Positions 10,708 to 44,679 of a stretch of DNA of 64,000 bases are shown piece by piece. Numbering within the stretch: the first letter of the stretch is position 1; each line of letters opens with the position of its first letter. The notes below the pieces were generated by a model, which saw only the letters and a list, made by a program, of their open reading frames with translations, did no database searches and had not been told where the DNA came from. Origin of the DNA: Prostheceraeus crozeri. Its lineage: Eukaryota > Platyhelminthes > Polycladida > Euryleptidae. Both the position numbers and the translations under genes were made by a program. The stretch lies in the NCBI GenBank assembly GCA_907163375.1, contig CAJQUW010014373.1, forward strand, positions 62,001-126,000. The letters run 5' to 3'.

Positions 10708-13700
10708 TGACTGTCAAACAATCCATTCAAAATCTTCAAAAGTGATTAAGAACAAAGCATTTTTACGACGTGTCTACAGGTTTCTTCCTCCCACCACAAT
10801 TTCCTGTAAGGCTTTAGATTAGAAGAAAACATCGTCTCCTCAGCGTCGTGTGGTGGGTCAACAGCGCTGATACGATGTTTTCTCCCCATGAACAGATCAC
10901 ATGGACGGAAAGACGTCAGGATGACGACTTCCATGCTTATTATCTCGCGAGAATAAGGTCGTAACTTTTGAAGCAATTATATCTTCTCTTGTACTCAATT
11001 GCTCATATTAAACTACGCATATAAGCGACTCGTGCTAAAGATTTGAAAGCAATGGCGCAGAGACTCTTGCACGGGTCCAGTCAGTGCTACGGCCAGGATC
11101 CCAAAATTCCGTTGAGAAAAAGCATGAGCTGTAGAATTTACCATTTTACCTAAATTTCCGGGGCAACCAATGTTTGTGACATACTTTAAGGAAAAATCTA
11201 AGGACATTTAAGGAAAAAATGAATTCCGCATGTATGTATTCATTGAAGGAAGGCATGAGGAAATGAAAGAGGATGATTAAAGCAACAAACAGGTCGGAAT
11301 ATTGATGCCTATCGATCCCTTACTTGTCGCAATAAAACAAGAGCATCAGAACAAGTGCAATTTTGATGAATATGTCAATTTCTGCACATTGACTTTCGAT
11401 GAGATTATTTTAACCTAGCACACTAGATCAATGTACCATACCATCAGACAGAGGTGTCATTTCCTAATGATGATCATTCCTGGGTCTTTTCGTTCACCTG
11501 ATAGCGATGAAATGACAACAGCTCTCGCCAAAAAACAATCCATCTTGCACAATGGTAACCTTATTGTAACTGGCTAATTATTTTCTCATTCACAAAAAAA
11601 TGAAGAAAAGTGATTCCGACGGTGACTGCAGATTTACAATATTTTGCCAGGGCGATCAAATCAATTTGAGAAATCTGAGCAATATTTTAAAATTTCAGCG
11701 ATCAGCTGATTCCCAGGAAAATGTAATTTCACCGCAATATACTATTGCTTTATGCACTCAATTGTCTTCTATATTTTTTCTATTGATTCTATATTATACA
11801 ATTCTGTATTATTCAATTGTCTGCACCACCCAAGCCCCCAGTGTGTGGGCAGCGACGTATGAGCTTTATTTATAGAAACTGCTTTAAAAATTCCACGTGG
11901 GTGGATCCGACCACTCTACTTCCGATACGGCCAAGCTGGAATCTACACAGAGATGCACTGGATACGGTACGTCGGCGCGCCAGATGGTTGGCTTCGTCGC
12001 AATGGAGCGTATATTCTCCGAATTTCTACAAATAGATCACGTGTCTGGCGCGCTCGACTTTGGAACGATCTAAAAGTAGAGAACTCATCCGGCGCGCTGA
12101 AGAAATCAGTTGGTGCACCATCCGGTGCACTTTGCGTAAAGATTCCATTGAGGACATACGGCTGCCCCAGTCGCTAACCATTAAACTATCTAAGCAAGTG
12201 ACGTGACTGGCGTCATCATGTTTAATAATGGGTTGATAATCGACAGCGCCACTACAATACCATTCCACCGGAAGGGGCAGGAAATCAGCTAGTCGAATTA
12301 AGTACACAATTGATTCCTCCCAAATCGTGGATAATTAAAGACATTTTTAAGTTAGAAAATCAGTTTGATTGAGCTTCAAGTATTCGTGAACTCAAAAAGT
12401 CTTCATGAATAACGGCTGTTGAAAAAATCACAAAGGATAATTCATCAGAAATGTAAATCCCACATCACTCTGTAAAAGAACATTGCTGCCTCTGAACCAT
12501 CAAAAACCAATCTCATCCCTTGACGATAAAGGACAAAGTGAATCCAAGAGAGTGGATAGATTGGAAACATCAATGGATAACCCATGTCCACACGAGAAAG
12601 AGATTACTTGGCAGAAAATTCAACTCACTTAAGGCCGGCTGAAAGATACAGTGTCGCCGCTATAAAAGAAGATGTCACTTTGTTAGAGTTTCTCTTCAAA
12701 GAGAAGAGGCGAACTGATAAAATGGGACACTCGTGTCTACACTTGACTAACAGGGAAGCTCTATATTCGTCTCAAACATGTCGTAGGAATAGCCCTGGGA
12801 ATCGACCAGTTATTGCAGCACTTGTCGCCTCCTAAACATATATGCTACTCCATTTGAAAGCGGAACCAAAAGCATAAAGAGTTCACGAATACGTGTAACT
12901 TTATGATATTAAGAAGGTATCAGGACACAGAGTTATCTAAAAATGCAACTCATTTAGTGACTTCAATATCAAACTTCAACAGGCTGCGGCTGTTGGGCCT
13001 CATCAGTCACAAGCAGGTTCGACACCAGCGACGTTGGGGCTACAGGATGTGCAAGCATACACTCTTATTACAAGGTCATCGGGGCACCGGTTTTGAGGCC
13101 CAGTGTGGTGTTTGCTTCTGTGTTCATTCGATAAATTCATCAATAAGTCAGGTTACTTGTGGAAGCAAATATTGTATCATTAAGTTAGAATTCTCCTTGC
13201 TACATGATCTTTCATGATTAGTAAAATACGATGACTTTGAATTGATTATTGTACATGATGTGATTGAAAAGGCAGCCACAACAGGTTTCCTGTGCACTTC
13301 ATTTAAAATACTACGCATTGCTTTATCATTCTTTTCATATCGAATAATCTATATCAAATATGGATGTACTGCATTGCCAGTCATTAAAAAGAGATTCTTC
13401 TCGACACAAAGCTTATACCTACATAAGGCTGTGTACAGACATGGTACAGATCAATTGTCGCACAGTATGTCAGAATTCTTGGGCAGCTTACTGAAAAACT
13501 GAAGAAATTACTGACAGCATTTCGGAGAAGTCTCCTATGCATCATGGTGCACTGTAGAGCCATTATAAGAGATTGGAAGTCTATGCATGCTGAGAAGAAT
13601 CTCTGTCAGCGTCTACCAGTCTCGTCTACCAATCTCTGTGGTCAACAATCCGCTGATCGAGGAAGTCGTCCGATCAGCAGCATTAGACAAGCGCACAAGA

Positions 13701-15253
13701 GTTTGACATTGATTCCGTCTCTGTCTGTCTGGTTCGCTTGATCTGATCCATCCGTTTACGCTACCATCTCAGTCAGGGACACCAATCGGTACATGTGGGT
13801 TATCTACCCCCAGGTTTTCAAATTTGTCAAAGATCTGCAAAAATAAATCAATCGACACCATACTTCAGGTAGACGTTCTTGAGTATATTTTCTACACACA
13901 TGCAAAAATATATACAGATCGGACAAGTACTTTATGCACTAGAGACGATAACGTGAAGTGTAACGATGTCAACAGTCTGATCTGACTTCGACGCATTATT
14001 GTTACCGTATGTGTATTGTTTTCTCTCCCTCTTCATCCACTACCAACTGCTATTTGAAGTCTTCTCAAGGCCATTCATTACCTTGTCACACCATTATTAA
14101 GTTGAAAATGTTAGAGGGATATGGCTTGGTCATCATCACTTCAGGAGTTGTCGGGAAATGACTTTGTTAACTTCAAGTGCTTTCTGCTCAGACGATGAGT
14201 TCAGAAGAAGTCAGATCAAACTGCAGCAACGCTTCACTTCAAGTTATTGCCCCTTATTCAGAAAGTACTTGTCCAATTTACACAGGTTTTAGTATGTGGG
14301 TAGAAAATATCCTCACTCACGTGCACTTAAAGTTTGGTAACGATTGATTGATTTCTACGGATTTTACACAAATTTGAAAACGTTGGGGGGGGAGATAACC
14401 CATAAGAACCCGCCTATTACCGAGATCTTACTTTGGGTAAAGAACGTTCAACCCTCCTGCATTGTAGATACTGTAGATCCATATAGTAAGATAACAGTGT
14501 CCCTGTCTTAGCCAACAGAGAAATCGATGCAACTTGTCGTCCGACACACAGAGCTAACTATCGGCGCATTTTGCTCTGTAACCAAGTGTGTGAATTGTGT
14601 GACCTATTTGACTGGATTATTTCATGGAATTAGATTTACAATTTCAATGCTCGAGTTTACCGCTAAGCATTACGCGTCTGCCATTCAGTCACCCAGGTCA
14701 TTCATTGATGAGTCTCAAAAATCAAACGAATATTCTAGTAGCCACGACAACTGAAGTCCGCCCAAACTTTGCCTAGCTCATGTCCATCTCCGGTCGGCAT
14801 TCAGATTTTGGCCACTTCAAGTCGTTTGGCTCTCAACTCTGATTGAAGTCTTGAGCTTGTTAGATGAGCAGGAATCGGGAATGGGCAGTCATCGGGATAG
14901 ATAAGCAAGGTAAGAAGATGGAAACGATGATATTGACAAAGGAATACGTCATGAAAACCTTAAAAGGATCACATTCAAGAAATAATGCCTTGGAGAAAGT
15001 GACTTATTTGCAGCCAAGGATGTTACTAATTTTACAACAAACTGATCTCTTTAAACAATCAAATTCTGCGCAATTGCCTGTTTTTCCTCATAATATAAAA
15101 TTGTCTCAGGAAAATGTCTTTGGAGAGAAAATAGTCTTAAAAGTCGACCGACATACATCTTTAACAAAAAAACTGATTTAAGTTTTCTATTATGAGTTAG
15201 CCCGCGTCTTACTGTCGTGTGACATCACGGTTACATTTGACATTTCTACTCAC
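10708..15253. other. No gene recognised; may hide the 3' end of the coiled-coil gene
   Basis: The gene that starts upstream must end somewhere at or below this interval, but I could not identify a terminal exon. A GC-richer patch at about 12960-13130 contains the inverted pair CAACAG/CTGTTG beside CTGATGAGG on the minus strand. Several plus-strand frames of 60-105 codons (12584, 12903, 13544, 14864) lack recognisable motifs. A run of nine G lies near 14384. Confidence 0.4.
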
Positions 15254-35585
<20,332 letters not shown>

Positions 35586-35694
35586 GGGAATGACAAGTTA
35601 ATGTATATTAACTTTATAACAAATTAATTAATAAAATTAGTAATAAAAGAATTAAGAAGCTAAAAAGCCAATAATCTGTTAACTTGTCATTCCC
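35586..35694. mobile_element. Small MITE of 109 bp
   Basis: There are perfect 16-base inverted ends, GGGAATGACAAGTTAA and TTAACTTGTCATTCCC, around a very AT-rich centre. Confidence 0.6.
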
Positions 35695-36956
35695 TAACTT
35701 TTGATTTATTTGCTCACTAAAACCTGCAACGACTTTCATTTGAATGCACTATTATGTCTATTCTAAAAGTAAGGTAGATCGATCATTCGCGTGTCTCTAA
35801 ACCTTGTTTTAAGTGCATTGAATTTCTCCTCAACTCCTACATCCATTGAGACAAGACACTTGGAACAATCAGATTAGAGATTGATCAGGATATTTCGATC
35901 AGAGTATTTGCAAAGAAGGCAAAGTGCGTCGATTTCAATTGATACCTGTAACATTGAAGAAATCATCTGACATGATGTTGAACAAAACGCGCGTCTGTAG
36001 TTACAGCCCTGCAGAGTAAAACAATGTATATTAAAAGTTCATTTGTGCGATAAATTATATTGGAAAATAACGAAAAACATAGAAATCACTGAAAAACTAC
36101 AAATTGGAAAAGTCTACATGGGAAAAAAGAAAGTAAGATTCTAGAGCAATCATAGCATTGATTGGAAATATTACTTTGTGCGTTTGAGCCAACTCTCATG
36201 CATCCAAGTTGTTTTCATACATATTGCAGATTTTTTGCCGCATAACACGAATAAGTTGTTCACTCGTATAGCCGTGTGAATGACTGTAGGGCCAACACGA
36301 TGCACACATGCCGCCATCATGCACCAATACGATTTCAGTCAAAAATATTGCTTGTAGCTAATGGTGGATCAGAATTTCAGCGATTTATTAGCATTTGACG
36401 TCGAATGCAGACACAAACAATAAATGGAAATCGACATGATTAAAGCATTTGACCTAGACAACTTCACAGTGACTTTGAGGGAAAAGCTCACAGAAGAAAG
36501 GGCGCAAAAACTCTATTCTTCTTCTCATCAAAGAAAAAAGGGACATTCATACAGGTCGCACAACTGTGAAGACATCTCATCCCTCATTACATTAATGTTC
36601 CGGAAAGAACTTCATCTGAACATGTTAACATACATGTGGCAGAAACTTTTCACATCATGCAACCGTGCTACTCAAAGGTGGTTCTCAAACATGTCTTAGC
36701 CTCGAGCTGCATTTTCAGGCAAAATTATTAGAATGGTTCTTTACTTGTTTCAATCGAAAATATTTCAAATAATTTCATATGTTTGCAGCCCACTGCAAAA
36801 CCAGGGTCTGTAATAAACCCGAGACTTACTTTCTTTACATATTCTAGCTGGGTTGCTGTGTATATCTCAACTCTTCTTATATCTCAGCTCTTTGATGTTT
36901 CGTAATCTCATGTAGTTCGGTCGGATTTTAAGTCACGCTGTTTAGAATAAGATTGT
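35695..36956. other. No gene recognised
   Basis: A 91-codon plus-strand frame (36424-36699) has no recognised motif. The rest is AT-rich with no supported feature. Confidence 0.35.
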
Positions 36957-37296
36957 CTTTTTGGAAGTCTAAAACCAGCGGCATTACCAATGCTGAGCCG
37001 TGAAAATCTGAGCTCGGATCTGTTGCCTCTTCAGTTGAACCTTCAGCACCTATTGCCTCATTAATAAGTAGAAGCTGAAGATTTTCTACAGCATTAGAAC
37101 GAAAATTCGTAAACACCTTTGTTTTTTTTGGGAAGTCTAAAACCAGCGGCATTACCAATGCTGAGCCGTGAAAATTTGAGCTCGGATCTGTTGCCTCTTG
37201 AGTTGAACCTTCAGCACCTATTGCCTCATTAATAAGTAGAAGTTGAAAATTTTCTACAGCATTAGAACGAAAATTCGCTAACACCTTTGAACTCAT
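36957..37296 (-). repeat. 168-bp tandem duplication keeping an open frame
   Basis: Two copies with a 168-base period (exactly 56 codons) carry one open minus-strand frame of 122 codons, with NEAIGAEGST and FHGSALVMPLVLDF repeated. The few differences between copies mostly change residues (Asp/Asn, Gln/Glu), which argues against a conserved protein. No consensus splice site or family was recognised. Confidence 0.7.
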
Positions 37297-39132
37297 CCAC
37301 TAATTTGATCACAGAAAGCGACCGCCTATTTCAACCATGCAGAAATTCATTTCATTTTTTGCACCATGGACCACTCTAGAGCTAGTTGTAGAGAAACGAT
37401 TACGAACTTATCATAGCTGTGTTTCTGGCATTCAGGTCGAAGTGTGAAATTTGCCCAATTTACAAATCAGTTTTTTCAGTAAGAACGCATGTGAGTGGTC
37501 TGAGTATGGTAATGAATGGGCACGAGGAGTGCTATCATTTTTTAGCTTTCTCTAAGACATGGCTCGTCGAAGGAGGTGGACTAGGTGAGAAAAATCGTGA
37601 CTTAATTGACTGCAAATGTCAGTGCTTACATTCTCACAATTATAGAGTTATGGATGCCTGTTTTTCGACTTTTCGTAATCCACGTATTCGTTTATTGATC
37701 TTCACCAATGGCGAACGCAAACTGCGCACTTGATTTTTGAATCTTCCTTGAGCTTGTAATCTTGTCATTTTACTCAAGCGACAGTGTTGAATTAGGTTTT
37801 TTTATAACTGATTTGGATTAAGCTTGCATATTCATACTGCCCACATCGTAATGATTCCATTGCACCTTCAATTCCTTAGTGAGAAAGTGAGAATGTTGAG
37901 AAATTTTGCGATATCACTTTATGTTTCCCTGATATATAGTTCATCGATATCGATCAAAAAATACTGGTTCTCGTGACAGATGTATTTTCCAGTGGACCGC
38001 ACATTTTTCCTTAAACCGCGCACTTTCCTCCATTTTGTCTGATCCTGACCTTTTTTCAAAACTACACCGCAATCAAGCCACCTAGGCGTGCGTGAAGCCT
38101 CATTAGGTAGTCGCAGCAGCCAGCTTTGTGGTGTGCATTTCCTATCAGTTCATTCATTGTAGTCATCATTCATGTCAGTCAGTGTTGTTTTATCATTGCT
38201 AGTGTTCAGATGACCCAAGAAATGTCCGTTTTCTTGTACTTTCATATTGAGGGATTTTTCCCATGTCTAGCTAGAGTTTAACCAGAGCCCGCCAAGGCAG
38301 TTGGAGAAGCTGTGTGTGTAGCTCAAAATGTTTCGAATATGCTGCTCTGTTTACTTGGCAACGGTATACCATCAATCAGCAGTGGTACCAGATCGTTAGA
38401 CCTGGTAGTCCATAAGAAATGCAGCGCCGACCATTCTTCTGATGCCATAAACTTAAGGAAAATTAGTTTGGAAAACGCTGTTTAAAGCGATTGTTAAAAC
38501 GACTCCTCACTAACTCGCTTTTCACATAGATAGGGTTCTGAATAAAAAATCTTCCATAATTAACTTCCTGCACAAACATTTTCAAACCCCTTTTTTCCAT
38601 TTTCTATACCTTTTTGTAAGTAGGTAATTATGGGCAAGAGGTGTAAGTAGTGCATGTAAGTTACCGAGAGAATATAGCTTAAGACAATTGATAGTATTAG
38701 TTTTCTGACAATAAACGATATCACGGCGATTGCAATTCTTACTTGCTTATCATTTCGCACCGCATAGTTGTCCTCGCTGATTGAATGTAGGAAGAATTTG
38801 CACTTGTCATTATCACTGCATTATCTATGTTATCAACATCTCGCTTGCCAGAATCATTCTGTGTAGAAAAGCATTTAATGTGGGTGCAAAATTTGTATTT
38901 CTCATACGACAATGAAAATCTTCATTTGTTCTTCATTTGTCTTCATCCAGCATGATATTATTTGAAGTACAACACTCGACCACTACTTCAGCTACCGATT
39001 ATTTATTTATTGAACGAAACTGTTTACAGTGACATTTTGTCCGAAGACTTCAAGGGCACTTTACATAAAAACAAAAAACAATCGCCAGAAGATGCAAAAA
39101 ATGCGATCCATAGCATGGTGTGGCAGATAGGT
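37297..39132. other. No gene recognised
   Basis: A 104-codon plus-strand frame (37419-37733) lacks recognised motifs. The phrase TAGCTCAAAATGTTTC near 38319 is shared with the foldback MITE interior near 18815. Nothing else is supported. Confidence 0.35.
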
Positions 39133-42100
39133 CTACATGTTAAGGCAGTGGACACACACACATAGACAGTGAAAGGGAGAGAGGGAAAAAAATGAAAAAT
39201 TATGAAAAAAAGAGGAACGAAGCAGTTCTGCCTTCAGGGCGGACTTGAAGGTGGAAAGGGATGGAATTGATTTAAGAGAGGAAGGAAGGGAGTTCCAAAC
39301 CCGTGCGGCAGCTACAGGAAACGCACGAGCGCACACAGTCTTGAGGCGAGAAGAGGGCAGCATAAGGTTCGAGGAGGAAGAGGAGCGCAACGAGCGCCTG
39401 GATTCGATGGATGAGGAAAGTTGAAGATAAGAATTAAGGTAAGGTGGAGCAAGGCCATGAAAGCATTTGAAAACGATCACGGCAAGACGAAAGTTAATAC
39501 GGTCACGTATTGGTAGCGATTCGAGGGATAAAAGAGTTGGAGTCACGTGGTCGCGTGCTCGAATGTTTCGGACGAGGCGGCAGGTTGCATTCAGGATGCG
39601 TTGAAATTTGGAGGGGTAGTTGTCGGGAAGGCCATAGAGAATAGTGGAGCAATAATCGAGTCTGGAGTGGATAACAGAAGTGGCAATAGTCTTGGCCACA
39701 GGCTCAGAGATACACAGTCGGATGGACTACAATTGACGGAGGGCAGAGAAGCACTGCCGTAGTGTCTGAGATATGGGGTCGCATTGAAAAGCAGGGGTCA
39801 ATAAGCACACCAAGATTGCGGAGTTTGCTTGCAGGAGAGATCGTGGTGCCATCAATTACGATAGGGGGGTTTGGGGCTTGGTGACAACGCCTTTGAGAGG
39901 TGATCCACATGATATCAGTCTTGCTAGTGTTGAGGAGAAGATGATTTGAGCTCAGCCATTTCCGAACGTCGGAGATGCAGCTTGACATACGGGAAGCGAG
40001 GGTGGCGGAGTCAGATGGATGACAAGATCCAAAAATCTGTAAGTCGTCTGCGTAGATATGGTAGGAGAGACCATATGACTCGATGATTTTGGGAAGGTCA
40101 GCAGTGTAAATGAGGAACAGAAGGAGGCCTAGCACAGAACCTTGAGGGACACCATGTCAGACACCATGTGAAGGGATGGATTGAGAGGTTTCACATTTCA
40201 CACTGTAAGAACGCTCAGACAGGAATGAGGTTAGCCAAGATAAGACCTGGCCCTTGATGCCGAAGGAAATTTCCAGACGTTGGAGAAGAATACCATGATG
40301 GACCGAATCGAAGGCCGATGAGAGGTCAAGGAGGGAGAGGAGCACTGCCTCACGGTGAGGATGTCGGATGAGATCTTTAAGAGGGCAGTTTCGTTCGAAT
40401 GATTAGAACGATACGCTGACTGCAGTTGTGGAAAGAGGTCTTCGGAGTTCATGTAGGAACAAATCTGTTTGGCGACCAGCCGTTCAAGAACTTTGGAGAG
40501 GGTGCAGAGCTTGGAGATGGGTCTGTACGAAGAGACGTCATTTGGATCAGGATTGCCCTTTTTCAAAGTGGGGTTTATAACCGCCTCCTTCCATAAACGC
40601 GGGACAGAACCAGAAAATAGTGATTGGTTGAACAGATAGTGTAGGAAAGGTGCAACGAGATCGATGTTCAACTTTAGAAACTCAGATGGGAGAGGATCGC
40701 GTGCATTGTGCTTAGGGGGCAGTTTGGTGAGGGCGTTGATGACATCCGTTAATTCGAGGGGACAAAATTCGGATAAATCACAGCTCGAGGGTACAGTTGA
40801 GAAGGTAGGCGGAGGGGCGTTCGATGTGGCATCGTGGATGGATCTGACCTTGTCTAGGGTGTGCTGATGAAAGGCTTGGGCTGAGATGTTAGAGTTAGGG
40901 TTGCACCGGCTGCGTCCCATGAGGGCGTTAATTGATGTCCAGGCCAGTCGAGGATTTTTCTTCTCTGCGTCGATTTTGGCCTTCCAGAAATCCTCGCGCT
41001 TCTGGCGAGTGAGCTGTTTGTACTGCCGTCTACACAGTTTCAACTCCGATAGCATAGTAGCAGCAGACTCAGCATCGACACGTTTGATGTGACGTTCAAG
41101 TCGACGTACTTGCTGTTTTGAAATTTTGCACTCTTGATCAAACCAGGGATCAGATGTTCGGATCCTGCAGCGTACTGTCTTCGAGGGTGCAACAGTATTC
41201 AGCACAGACACTAGTTCGTTGTTGAACAGTTCAGCTAGCTCGTCGATGTTGGATGCACATGACGGATGAACACAGATAGCGGAGTTGGCGATGGATGTTC
41301 GAAGGTCAAAGGTGTTACGGAACCGCCACGGGCGAGTTGTGATCGTGCGATAAATAGGGGGTGGGCGAGGTAAGGATGAGTGCCAAACTACGAGACGGTG
41401 ATCGGAGAGACCGCAATCAAGGATGTCAGTAGGAGGGGTAGGAAAGTCAGCTCTCGAGACAAGGTTAAGTGTACCGCCACGGTCATGAGTCGGACCTCGA
41501 ACATGACAGACTAGGCCGTAGGCACTGAGTAGCTGAAGGAGAGAAGTAGCATGATGATCACTGTCATTTTCGACGTGAATATCGAAGTCACCGGCGATGA
41601 AAATTGGCTCGTTAGAGGTAATGAAGATATCAATGATGTTAGAGAGTTCAGTGAAGAATGGCGTGGACACTGGGCCGGTTCTGTAGATCTGAATGACAGT
41701 AGCAGATACAGAACGAGATGTAATTCGGAAGGCGAGGCATTCGAAGGTCAAAGGGTTGGAGAAGGTCAGTCGGTTCATCTTCACATTGGGAGCAGCAATC
41801 GCGACTACGCCACCATAATTTGTGAGGAGGGAGTCCGCGCGCTTTCTTGGGCGTGCGCGATCAAGCACGGTCAGGCTAGCAGATCGTAGAAGCCGGAGAC
41901 TGGCAGAGTCAGAGTCATGCCATGTTTCCACGAGGAGGAGAACCTGAATAGAGTGGTCGCGTAGGATGGCGATTACATCATCAACTTTATTTGCAAGTGA
42001 TCGGATGTTCAGGAGGCCAAACTTCAGGGAGATTCGCACAGGATTAATATGGCGGTCAGCACGAGGCAGCGGTTGCAGTTGTCTAGGCGACGCGTGTGTG

Positions 42101-42309
42101 GGGAACGAAGGAGACTGCAGATACTTGCTCACAGCGGCACAGTGGGATAGGGAATGACTGGGCAGTGCGTCCGGCCTCGGCGATACTGTATTTCCCCTTA
42201 GCAGACGAAGGAACCAAAGTTTCCGCTTAACACTTCGGGTGATGGGGAAATACGAGGAATTTAGGCGGCGGAGTTCATCCCGCGTGTAGCACGAAGAAGT
42301 CGATGACAT
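39133..42309 (-). pseudogene. LINE ORF: AP endonuclease plus reverse transcriptase, three lesions
   Basis: From the ATG at 42309 a 692-codon frame runs through an AP-type endonuclease. It includes FGLLNIRSLANKVD (about residue 98), VETWH (129), GDFDIHVE (241) and SDHRLVVW (303). A reverse transcriptase start follows, with SSYRPISKLCTLSKVLERL. A frameshift lies near 40350-40380, then LLDLSSAFDSVHHGILL. An in-frame TGA lies at 40157, directly before [23 protein letters not shown] follows, the catalytic YADD of the reverse transcriptase. A second frameshift near 39704-39750 leads into a C-terminal region with LDYCSTILYGLP, RLVRNI and LPIRDRINFRLAVIVFKCFHG, typical of CR1/Jockey/L2-type LINEs. 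The product would copy element RNA at a nicked target, but this copy cannot make it whole. The upstream residues before 97 are basic and unassigned. Confidence 0.9.
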
Positions 42310-42700
42310 AACGCGGAGCGATGTAGGGGAGAAAGTAGGGGAAAACGCAGATGTAATTCAGGAAATTTGAGCACAGCAACTCAAAGTCAGGATGATCAGG
42401 TGTGAGAGAGGGATAGCTCAGTAGACCATGAAAAGTACTTTACGTCAATATAAAACATGAAGTAGACGAAGCAAGGTGATATACAGCAGTGGCGATGATA
42501 GGATTCTGAGAGAGCGCCAGCGCAGGACGGGACGACCGTCCACACCGAGCGCTAGGAGTCGATTAAGGGATATAAAACGTAAAACTGCAGTCCGTCAGTC
42601 ATCAGCAGGTACTCGTCTAGTTGTGTTTCAACCGCTAACCTGAACACTCAAACCTAGACGAGCGGGGTCCAACACAGTGGCTGACAAAATACTCTATAGG
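39133..42700 (-). mobile_element. CR1/Jockey-like LINE, nearly full-length, minus strand
   Basis: This block is clearly GC-richer than its surroundings and carries a complete endonuclease-plus-reverse-transcriptase open reading region (see the pseudogene entry). Positions about 42310-42700 are probably its 5' untranslated leader. They contain a hairpin, CTCGTCTAG near 42610 with CTAGACGAG near 42652. The 3' end near 39133-39190 is marked by a purine-rich run and a CACACACA tract on the plus strand. The target-site duplication was not resolved. The sharp composition change and few disruptions suggest recent insertion. Confidence 0.9.
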
Positions 42701-44679
42701 TAATGATATGTCTGGAACGATAAAGATATGTCAAAAAGATAAGTCAGACATCATGCAAATGTTGCATTTCCCACATGTCGACTCATCCTGTCATTAAAGT
42801 CATCCCATCAATAAATGCAGCAAGCTTTTTTGCGATGAAAATCGATGAAAAACGTCTTGATGAAAATCGTCTCACTTATTGTGCGGTTTGCTTTATCAAT
42901 TTCTTTAACTAATATCCGTTCTGAGTCAAAATTATTAGTATTATGCTGTGCTTTCCTTTAATTCACTTAGTCTTTTGGGGAAGATGTAGAATTAGCCGTA
43001 AATACTACTGCAATTCTCGTCAATATGTGAAAAACAAACGCACATCAAAAACATATTTAAAATATATTAAAAGCATATTTTAAAATATGATGGATAAAAA
43101 AACATGTTTTTGCAACCCTAATGCTGACAAAGCTGTGGGGTTTTGCATGTATTCGGACGAGCGATCGTGTTGTTTTCTCTCACCCAAAAAGGTGTTGGTA
43201 TTTCTGGCTTCCTGCGTTTAGATAGTTCAGTAATTACCGATTGATGACAAATCGTTTCTGAAGATCCTGTCGAGTTCTTGTTTATTATTTAGAGATGTTG
43301 AAGATAAAATAAACCAGCAGTTTGGGATAGATCGGACCTAAATTTTGCCGTTCTTGAAATTTACGCTTGGCATGTCAAAGGCGGAAAATTTGATTGAAGT
43401 CCGCAAATAATTGTAAGTGAGCAGTAAGCAGTCACAACTTTTTTAAAAAGCTGATCATTTATTTTAAATTTAGGGAAACGTATAAAGTCCGACTTGCCCG
43501 ATTTCGGAAATTTTTATGAAATGATTTCGGATTATTTTATAAAAGCCCCTAACCTACCTCCACTCCAAGAAGTGGGTCTAGTGAGCATTGTTTTACAAAA
43601 AGAAATCTTGACTGTTTTTCCAACACTAATATTTTCATTTACCGGTTATTTGTAACCGGAGACGACAAACATGAAATTCAAGCTTTACATAGCAAAATTG
43701 CCGTAGTCAAACTTTGTCAAACACATCGCTACAATGAGCTACGCGTAACTGTAGCCTGACCATCTTGATGAAATGTCTGACTGACAGTAATGTAATAGAG
43801 CAGTGTTGGGCACGCCGGTATGCTTGGAAGCACAGCATGTCGATTCATAGTTCCTGACAAGGCGTTCAGCTCAAACTTGTCGCAGTTTTGGTGGCATCGT
43901 TTTGTAATTTTGGGGCATTCGTGAATACTTGGGTTACACGATTACGAAGTAGCTTGCAGGGTATCGAAATGCGAAATGAAAGGAACCAAGACGAATGAGT
44001 AGAATTTGACAGTTAAACATGCAAATCATTTTTTTCTGTTACTAGAGCATTTATGAATGTTAATTCTCAAAATTTGACGTCCACTGTGATTGGATAATCA
44101 GAGCACGTGGACACCATGTCTACTCTCAGACGTCATTTGTCTTCAGTATGATGGGAGCAAGTGTGCAGATGTCAAATGGAACTAAATATTTGAAGTTCCA
44201 ACTTTTTCCTTGCATTAACTATAATAGTTCCGAATTTCTTGAACATTTTTGTAGCATAGATCCGACTTGCTCCTTTTTTTAATAAAATTCAACACATGCG
44301 ATTTTTTAATGCTTTCATTGGGAAGATTCATTAAATCATCGTAAATGTGTTTGACGACTGTCAATGAACTGTTCAGTTAATTAGGCCTTGTTAGACCAAG
44401 GTTTTATCAAGGGTCATGCATGTACCTATCTTTGGCGGCGCAGTGGATAAATATGAGCATAAAAATAGTGGGATTTAACAGCTTTTCACACCAAATAATT
44501 TGAAGACCGACTTACTCCGACCGCATTCCTTATCTTCAAACGCAAAGGAATCAATGATAGAATTGCTCATCGTGCCGCAGAATGTTCACGCACTTCAAAA
44601 CAGGAATAAAACCAACATCTGCAACCGAAATAATTGTCCTTTCAATGACAACAAGTGTATAATTCTATATCATTGTAGG
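42701..44679. other. No gene recognised
   Basis: AT-rich stretch with no supported frame, repeat or RNA. Confidence 0.45.

Noticed and set aside
12955..13018. Hammerhead-like CTGATGA with a CAACAG/CTGTTG hairpin on the minus strand
   Set aside because: The sequence after the hairpin reads AAGTTT rather than GAAA, and no palindromic stem III or clear stem I is present.
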